Positions 52,912 to 63,199 of a stretch of DNA of 64,000 nt are shown one piece after another. The translations under genes were made by a program, and so were the position numbers. Below the pieces are notes generated by a model. That model was not told the DNA's origin. It worked only from the letters and a program-made list of their open reading frames with translations, and did no database searches. Numbering within the stretch: position 1 is the stretch's first letter; every line of letters begins with the position of its first letter. The DNA is from Sorex araneus (Eukaryota > Chordata > Mammalia > Eulipotyphla > Soricidae). The stretch covers positions 22,121,102 through 22,185,101 of the forward strand of contig NC_073303.1 of assembly GCF_027595985.1 (NCBI RefSeq), read 5' to 3'.

Positions 52912-53150
52912 GTTTTTTTTTCTTTTTTTCTTTTTTCTTTTTCTTTCTGTTTTTTTTTTTTTTTTTTTTGGTATGGGGGAGAGAAGGAGGGATTTGGCGC
53001 CATACCCAGAAGCGCTAAGAGGCTACTCTTGGTTCTGGGTTCAGGAGTCACGCCTGGCAGTGCTCGGAGGGACTGTGATTCTGTGAAGCCTGGGTCCCAG
53101 GTTTGCAAGGCTTGTCTTATCATAGCTCCTGGACATGCTCTCCAGCCTGA
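52912..53150 (-). mobile_element. Old T-rich SINE in intron 4
   Basis: A long T-rich end (about 52912-52970) then 'ggcgccatacccagaagcgc' and 'tcaggagtcacgcctggcag': a strongly diverged antisense copy. Confidence 0.6.
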
Positions 53151-53212
53151 GTTCTTAAGGGTGTCCTATGGGATTAACATCTAAGTGCTCCGGTGTCTTT
53201 CTTCTCTTGCAG

Positions 53213-53269
53213 TTCAAGTTAATGTCCATCAGGAAGTCCATCAATTCCCTGACGATCTTAGCCCAGTAA
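53213..53269 (+). other. Candidate alternative last exon of MCUR1 (18 codons plus stop)
   Basis: A strong acceptor (pyrimidine-rich stretch then CTCTTGCAG at 53204-53212) is followed in exon 4's frame by FKLMSIRKSINSLTILAQ and TAA at 53267-53269. If used after exon 4 the protein would end in the coiled coil without the C-terminal membrane helix. No canonical poly-A signal was seen just downstream, and no cDNA evidence is available here; chance is possible. Confidence 0.3.
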
Positions 53270-53429
53270 TGAACTTAGAGCAGAGTTGCTAGAAAAGGGT
53301 TAAAGCTCAAACTTTCAACGTTGTCCTTGACGTCAAGGTGCTTTGAGGGCAGAATTAGTTCAAAGTCAAATTGAAGGAGGTACTAAGGGAAACTTGGTCC
53401 CCAAAGGAAGTTGTGTATCCTAATAGCAG

Positions 53430-53605
53430 TCCTGTTTGGGCCGAAGAAATAGTACAGTACAACAGGTAAGGAGCTTGGCTTACATGCAGCCAACCTGGAT
53501 TATTAGATCACTTGGCCTGGAACTACAATGGGGTTCCTGGACCCCACCAAGAGTGATCCCTGAGCACAGAGCCCGGAGTAAGGCAGGAGCACCAAAATCA
53601 AAACC
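53430..53605 (+). mobile_element. Old tRNA-SINE in intron 4
   Basis: 'gggccgaagaaatagtacag', 'agtgatccctgagcacagag', with a diverged centre. Confidence 0.6.
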
Positions 53606-53887
53606 AAGCTCCAAAACTGTGTTACTTATTTTATATAACCTTTAAGATGTGTAGGTAGAGTAGGAAGGTACATATTTGACGATAGGACTATTTTGGCGTG
53701 ACAAATTCAGTTTTTCTGCTACTGAGATGAGTCAGCCCATGTTGTGTTCTGAGTGTAGCCCAAGGGGTGTGGAAGGAAGCAAGAACTTACGCATAAGTGC
53801 ATGTTTTAAAAGTTATTTATTGCCAAGTTTTTTGTTTGTCTTCCATCATCCTAACTATATCCTCTTGCTTCTTTCTGTGTCTTTTAG

Positions 53888-53929
53888 AAAATGAAACTGG
53901 AGCTACATCAGTTAAGACAACAAGTAATG
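53888..53929 (+). CDS. MCUR1: MCUR1 exon 5 (14 codons)
   Basis: Acceptor TGTCTTTTAG, donor GTAATG|GTGAGA. Reads KMKLELHQLRQQVM, continuing the coiled coil heptads. 42 nt, phase 0 at both ends; skipping it would preserve frame. Too short to be found by open-frame length alone; its identity rests on family match and splice sites. Confidence 0.96.
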
Positions 53930-53939
53930 GTGAGACCTT

Positions 53940-54700
53940 CCTCTGCCCACATGTGTGCTGCTTGTATGTAATCATCTAAGCTTTATATGCTCCTAAACAT
54001 ATTGACTATGTTACATATACATATCTAATTAATGTCTCAAATGTACATCTGATTTAGCTAATAACTCAGCCAAGGAATAATTTACTGATGCCAATCGCCA
54101 AACTCTGTAAGAAAATTGTGTTCTTAGAAGAATTAAGTCATCTTTCAATTAAAATTTCCTAAAGCAGCCTTGTGGAACCCTTAGATTCTCATTGAAGCAG
54201 CTCTCTTAAGATTATGACATGCGATTTTAAAATACTTGCCGGTCCTATTGTTTAATTATTATTTTTTTAAATGGAAAAGACATTGGTATTAAAGAAGAAA
54301 AAGGTCTTTTGTAAGAATCAAGATGAGGCTTTATTTAATCCAAAATTGATTAACGTTTTGGACCCCATTTTGCTTTCCAACATTGTCCATTGGAACATTC
54401 TTAATAAATTCCACAAGCAGATGATACTGAACATCTTGAGGTGGGGCGCAACAGTCACCCCGTTTAGAATGAATTCACCTACAGCAGGTACATCCCTCGC
54501 TGGTAGTCCGGAGGCTGGATCAGTTCCACGTGTCCTCTGGCACATCAAGCCCTGGCTCCATTTCTCTGCCAGCTCCTGCCCCTGCCCTTGACCTTGTCTG
54601 CCCCCTGAGGTAGAAAGAGGGAAAGCAAACCCCAGACTGGGTTCTCCGTGCACTTGGTTTCTTATCTCGCAATTTCTTTCCTTTGTTGTTTGCCCTCCTG
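53940..54700. other. Intron 5, unique sequence
   Basis: No repeat recognised. A 106-codon frame at 54271-54591 has no known domain. Confidence 0.45.
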
Positions 54701-54704
54701 CTAG

Positions 54705-54776
54705 GATGAAGTGATCAAAGTCCGAACAGATACCAAACTAGACTTCAATCTAGAAAAGAGCAGAGTGAAAGAATTG
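54705..54776 (+). CDS. MCUR1: MCUR1 exon 6 (24 codons)
   Basis: Acceptor CCTCCTGCTAG, donor GAATTG|GTATGT. Reads DEVIKVRTDTKLDFN then LEKSRVKEL. The KLDFNLEKSR motif is the family's most conserved coiled-coil segment, and the flanking residues fit MCUR1 rather than CCDC90B. Phase 0 at both ends. Confidence 0.97.
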
Positions 54777-54981
54777 GTATGTTCCTTTTTACATAAAAGA
54801 GAATGTGATTTCATTTTGGGGGAGAGGGGGATGCTTGATATGGTCCACGTTTACATACGGTTCACTCGTCTTGCTAGCATTTGCCTGTTCGCCGGTATTC
54901 GTGTGTCTTCTTTTAAATTCTATTCTGGATGAGGGCTTGAATTCTGATACCTTCAAGAGTAACATTAAAATTTAAAATCCT

Positions 54982-55142
54982 GGGGCTGGAGAGATAGCAC
55001 AGCGGGTAGGGCATTTGCCTTGCACGCGGCCGACCCGGGTTCAAATCCCAGCATCCCATATGGTCCCCTGAGCACGGCCAGGGGTGATTCCTGAGTGCAT
55101 AGCCAGGAGTAACCCCTGTGCATCGCCAGGTGTGACCCAAAA

Positions 55143-55180
<38 letters not shown>
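54982..55180 (+). mobile_element. Young type A SINE with a 35-nt poly-A tail
   Basis: Plus-strand, near-consensus copy with TSD TTTAAAATCCTG (54971-54982 and 55181-55192) and a pure A run of about 35 at 55146-55180. The long uninterrupted tail suggests a recent, possibly polymorphic insertion. Confidence 0.95.
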
Positions 55181-55183
<3 letters not shown>

Positions 55184-55192
55184 AAAATCCTG

Positions 55193-55795
55193 ATCCTATC
55201 ATGTTGGAATATTTTTTACTTAAAGACACTAAATTATGTGTCACTGAGCCATCAATAAAGAAACCCAGTTCTGATCCATATTGTTGATTTAAACTACCCA
55301 AAGTCCTGATTTTACCAACACAAAGTTGGTTATCTCGAATAATATTAAGTTAGTCATATTGGATTCTACGTTGAAGTTCAAATTTTTAAAAATCCCTTCT
55401 TGCTTTGAAATGCAAATTTGAAATGATTCTTTAAGTCTGTTCAATGGAAATTTTCCATTAGAAATAGCACGGTACATATATTACTGAAAAAAGAGGTCAC
55501 AGCATGTAGGTTGTAGATAATTAAGCTGAAGGATAAATAGATCTGTGCTTATGCTTAAACAACTTGTCCTATTATGCATTAGACCCAAGAGAACCAGAAA
55601 TACGACTCTGCTGCTCTGGCTTTGTCAGAGGAAATGCATAGAGATGCAGTTACTTCCCAGAGTTTGTGTTATTTCTAATGTACTTTCATGTTATTTCTAA
55701 TGTATCTTGTTGCACTCCAATTGGCAGCTAAAAGAAGGGTTAAGCATGCGGTATAATGATATGATCTTTGTTTATATTGCAAAATGATTGCCACA
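55193..55795. other. Intron 6, nothing recognised
   Basis: AT-rich; no repeat or exon supported. Confidence 0.45.
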
Positions 55796-55799
55796 GTTA

Positions 55800-55955
55800 A
55801 GTTTCCTTACACCTGGCTGGATGCAGTTCAATTCCCGGCACTGCAGATTGGCCCCCCAGCACAGCCAGGAGTGGTCCCCAAGCACAGAGCTGGCAGAATG
55901 CCCCGAGCAACCGCTAAGTGTGACTCCCCAACCCCAAACAAAAGGCAAGCCAACA
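55800..55955 (+). mobile_element. Old tRNA-SINE in intron 6
   Basis: 'ttcaattcccggcactgcag', 'cagccaggagtggtccccaa', 'aagtgtgactccccaacccc'. Confidence 0.65.
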
Positions 55956-56289
55956 AAAACACCCGCTGACTTCCCATTTAGCTACAGGTATCTTCCTAAA
56001 TAAGTGAATCCAGAATTTGCTAAATACACAACCCCTCAGGATCAAGGTAATGAAGAGTTTTTTTCTACATGAAAGCCAGTGGCAAATGATAATTAAATAT
56101 TTCAGTGACACTTGGAAATGTCATCTTGATGGCTGAAAAATATTTTAAGACTAGAAAAGAGGTAATGCAGGCATCTTGATTATACACCAAAGCTCGTTGT
56201 AACTCTGGAATTCGGAGCCAGATAGAGTTAAATATTTGCCTGCCCTTCATTTATCCCTGCAGCATATTTTGGTTAAAGGCACATGGTGA

Positions 56290-56352
56290 GGGCATGGGAT
56301 ATGCCTCAGTGGCCAAGAACATGAGGCCTGAGTTTGATCCCTGGCACTGCAA
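56290..56352 (+). mobile_element. Old tRNA-SINE fragment
   Basis: Short remnant 'cctgagtttgatccctggca'. Confidence 0.45.
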
Positions 56353-56589
56353 AAAATATAAAGCAGCTGATTGTGAAGAATGAGGAGGCGATGACTCTGT
56401 TTGGCACCCCCCTTCCTTGCATGTCCATCCCGGTCTGCGTCGCGAAAGAGGTCTCCTCTCCCCTAGCTCTCATCACGCTCAGCATAAAAAAAGCCGCTGA
56501 GCTAATATCATCAAAATCAAATAAGCCCCAAACAAGAAGGCAAATGGGTCGAACTTCACGGGCGGGCAGCTCAGCCCATAGGACGTGTG

Positions 56590-57250
56590 GGATGTAGAGT
56601 GGAGCGTCACCTGACGGCAGACAGTGATGGGAACGCAGCCTTTTGTCACAACTGGCAGGAATCCCGAGAGCACTATGCTGAGCTAAATAAGCCAGAGAAA
56701 GGCACGCACCGTGTGATCACACCGGTGTGTGGAATCCATAAAAAGCAACCCCCGGGCTCCTGAGCTTGGGGCCTCACTGCTGTAACGGCGATGAGGGAAG
56801 ATGCTGGACCAACAGCCCTATTGGCTGAGACCGTAGCCCCGCCCCCCGCCCCCAACTTCCTGTGCAAAATAAAATTAGCTAATGTTGAGCACAGACGGGT
56901 GGTTTCCAGAGAACTGAAAACTGGTCCTGGGAGGATGGTAAAATGGATGAGGAGATTATATCAAGGTACGAACTGGGCCAGAGCAATAGTCCAGTGAGTA
57001 GGGCACTTGCCTTGCACGTAGTGGACCCGGGTTCAATCCCCAGCATCTCCTATGGTCCCTCAAGCACCACCAGGAGTAATATCCGAGTGCAGAGCCAGGA
57101 GTAACCCCTGAGCATAGCTGGGTGTGGCCCAAAAGGCTGAAAATTAAAACAAACAAACAAAAATAACTTCTAGTTATGAGAATGTAATTCATAGGGGTGG
57201 AATGAACAACATGGTGGCTAGAATTATTACCGTAGGATCCTGGGGAAAGT
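56590..57250 (+). mobile_element. Old L1 3' region split by a SINE
   Basis: 'gctgagctaaataagccaga', 'gtgtgatcacaccggtgtgt', then after the SINE 'gaacaacatggtggctagaa'. Sense orientation; split by a type A SINE at about 56975-57155. Confidence 0.7.
56975..57155 (+). mobile_element. Type A SINE in intron 6
   Basis: Plus-strand copy from 'gggccagagcaatagtccag' to 'tgggtgtggcccaaaaggct'; (CAAA)n tail. Confidence 0.88.
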
Positions 57251-57259
57251 GGCGAAGAG

Positions 57260-57375
57260 AGTAGATCTTAGTCCTTGTCACAGGGGGCCACAGAGATAAC
57301 GTCAATGCAGAGCACATACCTAGCACAGGTGAGGCCCCAAGTTTGCCAGCACCAACCCCCAGCACCCCTGGAAAT
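57260..57375 (+). mobile_element. Old tRNA-SINE fragment
   Basis: 'gggggccacagagataacgt' and 'tgaggccccaagtttgccag'; body deleted. Confidence 0.45.
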
Positions 57376-57400
57376 GTCAACCACCAAGATTACATTTCCC

Positions 57401-57564
57401 AGGCTGGAGCGATAGCACAGCGGGTAGGGCGTTTGCCTTGCACGTGGCCGAGCCGGGTTCGATTCCCAGCATCCCATATGGTCCCCTGAGCACCACTAGG
57501 GGTAATTCCTGAGTGCAGAGCCAGGAGTAACCCCTGTGCATCTCCAGGTGTGACCCAAAAAGCT

Positions 57565-57594
<30 letters not shown>
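57401..57594 (+). mobile_element. Type A SINE in intron 6
   Basis: Plus-strand near-consensus copy; TSD CAAGATTACATTTCC versus CAAGATGACATTTCC; (AAAAC)n tail. Confidence 0.92.
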
Positions 57595-57595
<1 letters not shown>

Positions 57596-57764
57596 TCAAG
57601 ATGACATTTCCTAGTGTCACTGAAATATTTAATTATCTTTAGCCTGTAACTCTCATGTAGGAAAAACTCTTCATTACCTTGATCCTTATGCAAAAATTCT
57701 GGATCCACTTGGTTTAGGAAGAAGCTTGTAGCTCACCTGGGAATCCGTGGTTGCTTTGCTTTGC

Positions 57765-57938
57765 ATTTTTGCTTTGGTTTGGGGGCCACACCTGGCAGTG
57801 CTCAGGGCTTTCTGCCGGCTCTGTGCTCAGGGATCATTCCTGGCGGTGCTAGGGGCCCATCTGCAGTGCTGGGGATTGAACCAGGGCCAGCCAGATGCAA
57901 GGCAAGCACCTTACCTGTTGCATGATCTCTCTGGCCCC
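57765..57938 (-). mobile_element. Old tRNA-SINE in intron 6
   Basis: 'gggggccacacctggcagtg', 'gggattgaaccagggccagc', 'tgatctctctggcccc'. Confidence 0.75.
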
Positions 57939-58118
57939 AGAGCCAGTGATTTTGAAATGAGTCACTCACCTCGATGAGAAGTTACCGGTAATCCTAACTG
58001 GGATGACTCTGACATTCAAACTAGAGTATCATTCTGCAGCTTGGGTCTATTGTAGCATGTATTGGTGAAGATGAGTTCTTTGACCCTCTCAGTCTCCTTG
58101 GTTATAATTCAATTAAAA

Positions 58119-58290
58119 AACTAGCTCAGCGGGTAAGCCGCTTGCCTTGCACACAGCCAACTGGGGTTTGATCCCCAACATCCCATATGGTTCCCCAAAA
58201 TCCACCTGGAGTAATTCCTGAGTGCAGATCCAGGAGTAAGCCCCGAGGCATCGCTGGGTGTGACCCAAAGAGCCAAGAAAAATTAAATAA
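58119..58290 (+). mobile_element. 5'-truncated type A SINE
   Basis: Begins at 'agctcagcgggtaagccgct'; ends with an A/T-rich tail. Confidence 0.88.
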
Positions 58291-58376
58291 AAATTTTAAA
58301 AAATACAATAACTGGTGATACAGCCAATTTCAGAAGCAGGGAAGCCTGCTAAACTACACTGGAGAGATGGAATCTC

Positions 58377-58467
58377 ATATTTTTTTTCTTTTTGGGTCAC
58401 ACCTGGCAATGCACAGGCAAGGCAAGCAAGGCAAGCCTCCTACCCGCTGTGCTATCTCTCTAGCCCC
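58377..58467 (-). mobile_element. Internally deleted type A SINE
   Basis: Keeps poly-T, 'ggtcacacctggcaatgcac' and 'ctacccgctgtgctatctct'; about 90 bp of the centre is missing and replaced by 'gcaaggcaagcaaggcaagc'. A second SINE follows within 15 bp. Confidence 0.85.
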
Positions 58468-58479
58468 TTTGAAACCCCC

Positions 58480-58656
58480 TTTTTTTTTTTTTTCTTTTTG
58501 GGTCACACCTGGCGATGCACAGGGGTTACTCCTGGCTCTGCACTCAGGAATTACCCCTGGCGGTGCTCAGGGGACCATATGGGATGCTGGGATTCGAACC
58601 CGGGTTGGCCGCGTGCAAGGCAAACGCCCTACCCGCTGTGCTATCACTCCAGCCCC
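58480..58656 (-). mobile_element. Type A SINE in intron 6
   Basis: Minus-strand near-consensus copy; TSD GAAACCCCC. Confidence 0.92.
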
Positions 58657-58679
58657 AGAAACCCCCTTTTTTTTTAATT

Positions 58680-59150
58680 ATTTAAAAAAATCTGTCCAGA
58701 AGTCTGGAGGTTTCCTTTGTTTGGGGCGCACAGAAAACCTGGTGCCACCCGCCCTCTGGTGGCCACCCGATGCATAGCACCCTCCTCGTCAGAAACCTTT
58801 CCCAGGGCTATGGGGCTTATTTCATTATTTTAGCAGTGCTGTTTGATATTGCCCATCCTTGCCAGTCCCAGGAGAACATTCCCTACCTAGAAAGTCTCAG
58901 ATATTTCCAAAAGCAGTTTTTCTCTATATTACAGTGTTAATTTAGTGGAGAAATTATTTCTCTGTTTATATATTTATTATCCTGCGTTTCTTGGTTTATG
59001 CCTGGTAGTGCTTAGGGGGGGCCTGGGGGTCCCTCGACTCCCAGGATCAAACCCAGAGACCCGTGCCCCTTCCTCTGAGCTCGCTTCCCACTCCTCCCCC
59101 AGTTAGAGCTCATCTTTAGTCTCAGCCCCACATGGTGACCAGTTGTTGTT
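58680..59150. other. Intron 6, nothing clear
   Basis: A weak old SINE-like stretch at about 59000-59080; otherwise nothing recognised. Confidence 0.4.
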
Positions 59151-59154
59151 TTTT

Positions 59155-59300
59155 TTTTTTTTTTTTTTTATTAAAAACACCGTGATTTACAAACTGTTCC
59201 TGATGCAGCTGTTTCACGCATTTAGGGTTCCACCACCACAGTGTGAACTTCTCTCCTCTCTGACCCCCAGTTTCCTTCCTAACCCCAACCCTTTGGCACT
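59155..59300 (-). mobile_element. Antisense L1 3' UTR fragment
   Basis: T-run, 'aaaacaccgtgatttacaaa', 'agggttccaccaccacagtg'. Confidence 0.55.
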
Positions 59301-59415
59301 TAACACATTTTCTTTATGTGGCTTATTCCAGCAAATAGAATGATCAGAGAGTAAAGCAGGAAGAGCCAATTAGTGATTAGTATGTGATTTCGGCCTATGT
59401 GAAAAAGAAAATTAA

Positions 59416-59597
59416 GGGGCCAGAGCAATAGTACAGTGGCTAGGGTGTTAGTCTTGCACGTGGCTGACCTGGGTTCGATCCCTGGTATCCCATATGGTCC
59501 CCCAGAACTGCCAGGAGTGATTCCTGAGTACAGAGCCAGGAGTATCCCCTGAGCATTGTCAGGTGTGACCCAAAAATGCAAAAAAAAAAAAAAAAGA
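59416..59597 (+). mobile_element. Type A SINE in intron 6
   Basis: Plus-strand copy; short TSD like GAAAATTAA/GGAAATTAA; poly-A of 15. Confidence 0.9.
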
Positions 59598-59799
59598 AAG
59601 AAAAAAGGAAATTAAAACCATTTAATACAATATTTTTTAAATGCCTCTTCTCATTTACACATACACATTTTCAACTCTGGAATATAAAGGATATGACATT
59701 ACATTTTATTTTATACCGGGATTTCCGTATGGTAATAATCGTGTCTTACCCGAAGTCGTGACCAGTTGTATTTGTAACTCTGATGGGACAGCCACTGAA

Positions 59800-60215
59800 G
59801 TTAATCCAGTCTCACATTTGTGTGTCCTTTTGCAGCGTGGCTGGCCTCCCCCTCACTGGTCCCCAGGCCCCAGTGGAGTCCCTGTCTCCTGGCTTTTTCC
59901 TCTCTCCTGTCCCTTCGTTACTGCTGTCACTGTGGGGGTGTCTGGGGGGGGACGCTGTATGGTGGGGTTATGCCAGGGCTCACACACGGGGTGCCGCCAG
60001 CATCTGACTCTGCATGTGGACAGTGCTGGGGGCCATCCAGCCTCAATCCTGCCACAGAGCCACATCCCAGGACTCTCGGTGCTCAGGGGCTACTCCCAGA
60101 TGGTGCTCAGAAGATGCTCTCATATCAGTGCTCAGGGGATACTCCCAGATAAGTGCTCAGCAGTGGCTTCCAACAGTGCTCCAGGGATCAAACCTTTGAC
60201 CTCCTGCTACAAAAA
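59800..60215 (-). mobile_element. Old SINE-like cluster
   Basis: Repeats of 'tgctcaggggctactcccag' and 'agtgctccagggatcaaacc' suggest one or two decayed antisense copies. A 198-codon frame running through this area is not coding. Confidence 0.45.
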
Positions 60216-60219
60216 AATA

Positions 60220-60400
60220 AATGTACACGTGACTTAGCTGTCAGAAAACATGAAGTCATGAAATTTGCATATAAGTGGATCAACATGGAAAGTATCAGGC
60301 TGAGTGAAACGAGTCAGAAAGAAAGAGACAGACATAGAAAGATTGCACTCATATGTGGAATATAAAGTAGCTGAGAGGTACAAGCTTACAATGTTGCGAT
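60220..60400 (+). mobile_element. L1 ORF2 end fragment
   Basis: Translates as FAYKWINMESIRLSETSQKE, the L1 ORF2 C-terminal pattern, followed by 'tgcactcatatgtggaatat'. Confidence 0.75.
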
Positions 60401-60765
60401 TCCTGGCAGACATTTCTCTGGACTTAATTACTAGATACTAAAATACAGAAATCCAAAACTATGCTGCTGCTAGTGCGGCCTCCTGACTTCATATCTCTTC
60501 ATTCTCAGCAATGGAAAACAAATTACCAAATGCTTTCTTTTCAGCAGATCGACTTTAGGGGGGAGAAACTCCAAATCAATAATAGTGAATTTTTTTGTTT
60601 AAATATTGAATGTAATCAAAGTAAAGTGAAAGTAAAGTGAAATTTACCAGTTACACATGCGGGGTGGGGGGCTGGGGAGGTGGGGGGAAGGGGGGAGGTA
60701 TATCGGAAAAAAAATTTAAAAAAATAAAAAATAATAAAAAAACGAAATAAAAATAAATAAATATA
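60400..60765. repeat. AT-rich and G-rich low-complexity region
   Basis: A G-rich block at about 60659-60700, then A/T-rich sequence; perhaps the decayed 3' UTR of the preceding L1. Confidence 0.5.
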
Positions 60766-61101
60766 CACGTGACTGTTTGAAATATCTCTCTGGCCCCACA
60801 GTTGCTAATTTATAACTATTACTTTATATTGATTGATTTTATTACAAGTGTATTAAGTGGGAGGACGTAATACCTAGCGCTGTCATGATGAAATGTAAAG
60901 GGACAGGCACAGCAGAGAGAGAAGATGACAGAAGGGGAATCCAGATTTTGGGACCAGGAGAAACTAGAATATTTAAAAGAGGGACGCAGCAGGCGGCTTA
61001 CTCGGTGATTTCTAACGTTAACTACCAGGAGTTGAAGTTTGGAAGTACGTATAGAGAAGAAGGAATAGCGGAGGCTGACCTATGGTGTCTGTTTGTTGCA
61101 G

Positions 61102-61155
61102 TATTCGTTGAATGAGAGGAAGCTACTGGAAATGAGGACGGAAATGGTGGCCCTG
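61102..61155 (+). CDS. MCUR1: MCUR1 exon 7 (18 codons)
   Basis: Acceptor TTTGTTGCAG, donor GCCCTG|GTAAGA. Reads YSLNERKLLEMRTEMVAL, in the coiled coil. YSLNERKLLE distinguishes MCUR1 from CCDC90B. Phase 0 at both ends. Confidence 0.97.
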
Positions 61156-61334
61156 GTAAGAAACGGGACTGACGCGCCTCAGTCCTCTGACTCAGGATCT
61201 CCCCTGCGCTTTGCAGTGTGTCCCCATGCAGGGGACACCGGGACTTGGTGTCACAGGAATTTTTTTTTTCCCTAGTTAAGGCAAAGTACACTCACACATT
61301 TGTGCAGCCATTATCCCCATCTGGCCTCAGAAGG

Positions 61335-61507
61335 TTTTTTTTTTTCTTTTTGGGCCACACCCGGCAATGCTCAGGGGTTACTCCTGGCTCTGCCCTCAGG
61401 AATTACTCCTGGCGGTGCTCAGGGGACCATATGGGATGCTGGGAATCGAACCCGGGTCGGCCGCGTGCAAGGCAAACGCCCTCCCCGCTGTGCTATTGCT
61501 CCAGCCC
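61335..61507 (-). mobile_element. Type A SINE in intron 7
   Basis: Minus-strand near-consensus copy; short TSD CAGAAG. Confidence 0.9.
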
Positions 61508-61659
61508 AGAAGCATTTTTTATCATCTTGCAAAACTGAAACTTCACCCCCCCACCCCCCGCCATGCCCACCAACACCCCCAGCTACTGTGCTTCTGCATC
61601 CTGTGACCTGTGACCTCATGGGATTCCCCCCGCCCCCCCCACAGTATTTGTCCTTTGGT

Positions 61660-61800
61660 TTGTTCTTTTGTGTGTGTGTGTGTGTGTGTGGAAGGGTTTG
61701 GGTTTGGGGCCACCCCTGCTGGGGGTACTCAAGGGACCAGGTGTAGTGCTGAGGGTTGAACCAGGGTGAGCCACGCACAAGGCAAGTGCCTTCACCCCCT
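61660..61800 (-). mobile_element. Old SINE fragment after (TG)n
   Basis: (TG)n at 61670-61690, then 'gctgagggttgaaccagggt', 'gcacaaggcaagtgccttca'. Confidence 0.6.
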
Positions 61801-62153
61801 GGCGTTTCTCCATCCTCTGGTCATTTTTCCAAAAGGGTCTCGTGCGATCCTTCCACTAAGAGGGATTTGGAAGGATCAGATATTTTATTGCCACTGAGAC
61901 AGCGTGGCTTCACAGGGGGGACTGGAGCGCGGGAGCACATTCAATGTCCTGAACAGGCCAGAACAGGGCGGATGGTATTTACCTTCGGGCGGAAGGAAGC
62001 AGGCGGAGAGGTCTGAGGGTCTGTGTGCTCCCAGCATGAGACTGAAGCCGCGGCCTCCTCTAGTTAGCCCCGGGTTGGAAAGGGACACTTGGGCTGACCG
62101 CAGAGGGGACAGAGGGGACAGCACTGATGCTGGGAATCTGTTGATCTCACCAG

Positions 62154-62268
62154 CATGCACAGCAAGACCGGGCCGTCACCCAGACCGACAGGAAGATCGA
62201 CACGGAAGTTGCTGGCCTTAAAACCATGCTGGAATCACACAAGCTGGATAACATTAAATATCTCGCCG
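62154..62268 (+). CDS. MCUR1: MCUR1 exon 8 (last exon seen)
   Basis: Acceptor GATCTCACCAG, donor CTCGCCG|GTGAGT. Reads HAQQDRAVTQTDRKIDTEVA, then GLKTMLESHKLDNIKYLA and the first base of a glycine. This is the membrane-proximal end of the coiled coil; the family's C-terminal helix (about 18 residues more) would follow in the next exon. 115 nt, phase 1 at the end. Confidence 0.97.
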
Positions 62269-62333
62269 GTGAGTTGTTTTGTATCACGGGGATTAAAGGA
62301 AGCTTAATAAATAAATAAATAAATAAATAAATG

Positions 62334-62498
62334 GAAGGCTGTATCGATAGCAGAGCAGGTAGGACATTGCCTTGCACGCGGCCAACCCGGGTTCGGTTCC
62401 CAGCATCTCATATGGTCCCCCGAGCACTGCCAGGAGTAATTCCTGAGTGCAGAGCCAGGAGTAACCCCTGAGCATCACCGGGTGACCCCAAAAGCAAA

Positions 62499-62529
<31 letters not shown>

Positions 62530-62531
62530 AT
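62334..62531 (+). mobile_element. Type A SINE between (AAAT)n runs
   Basis: Plus-strand copy inserted in an AATAAATAAAT stretch; (AATA)n lies before it (about 62305-62332) and after it (about 62495-62531). 65 bp after the exon 8 donor. Confidence 0.88.
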
Positions 62532-62789
62532 GGAATATAATTTATAAAATAAGTCAAAGGCCGGTATTTCAGTTCACCGTTGCTGTACTTTTTTTACAAT
62601 TGAACAGCCTCTGAAATGAAACAGAAGTTTTAAATTTCCAAGATATCGGTCTACTATATTATAATTGGCTTTTTTTTCTTTAGTGGGTCAAATGATGTGC
62701 TTTACAATTGGTGGGATTTGATAAGATGCTGCCATTTGATAGAATGGAACTGCCGTTGAGTGGCTTTTGTTCTTTGTTTATTCTTGGAC

Positions 62790-62962
62790 CTGAGCTGGCG
62801 GTGCTCAGGGCTTATTCCCGGCTCTGCACTCAAGACTCACTCCTGGCGGGCTCCGGGGACCTTATGGGGTGCCAGGTATCGAACCCGGGTCAGTGGGATC
62901 AAACTCAGATCAGCTGCGTGCAAGGCAAGCACCCACACCACTGGACTACCACTCCGGGCCCT
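62790..62962 (-). mobile_element. Old tRNA-SINE in intron 8
   Basis: 'ctgagctggcggtgctcagg', 'cgaacccgggtcagtgggat', 'gtgcaaggcaagcacccaca'; a small internal duplication of the B-box region. Confidence 0.75.
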
Positions 62963-63064
62963 GGATTTTTTTGGCATGAAATTCAGGACAATGTTTTACA
63001 GAGACAATGAAAGGTTTTGATCATCCTGCCGAGATTGGTATAAGGAGTTATTTTGCTTTTGCAG

Positions 63065-63102
63065 ATTTTGAGCTGAAGGAGGGATTGATTCTTAATATTT
63101 AA
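63065..63102 (+). other. Candidate alternative last exon of MCUR1 (12 codons plus stop)
   Basis: Good acceptor (TTTTGCTTTTGCAG at 63051-63064). Joined to exon 8 in phase 1 it would read DFELKEGLILNI and then TAA (63100-63102), replacing the C-terminal membrane helix by a short charged tail. No poly-A signal was identified close by. Could be chance. Confidence 0.25.
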
Positions 63103-63199
63103 AACTATGTAGCCATAGTTTTACTTCAAATTTGAAAGATTGAATTAATGAGTAATTTAAAGTTACTGTAGTACTTAAACGTGACATTTTACTCACAAG

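Noticed and set aside
59641..60237. 198-codon plus-strand frame in intron 6
   Set aside because: Runs through decayed SINE-like repeats; no protein family recognised.
43785..62268. Assignment of the gene to the paralogue CCDC90B
   Set aside because: Exon 2 (LQLERK, RDFTSSG), exon 6 (DEVIKVRTDTK) and exon 7 (YSLNERKLLE) match MCUR1, not CCDC90B.
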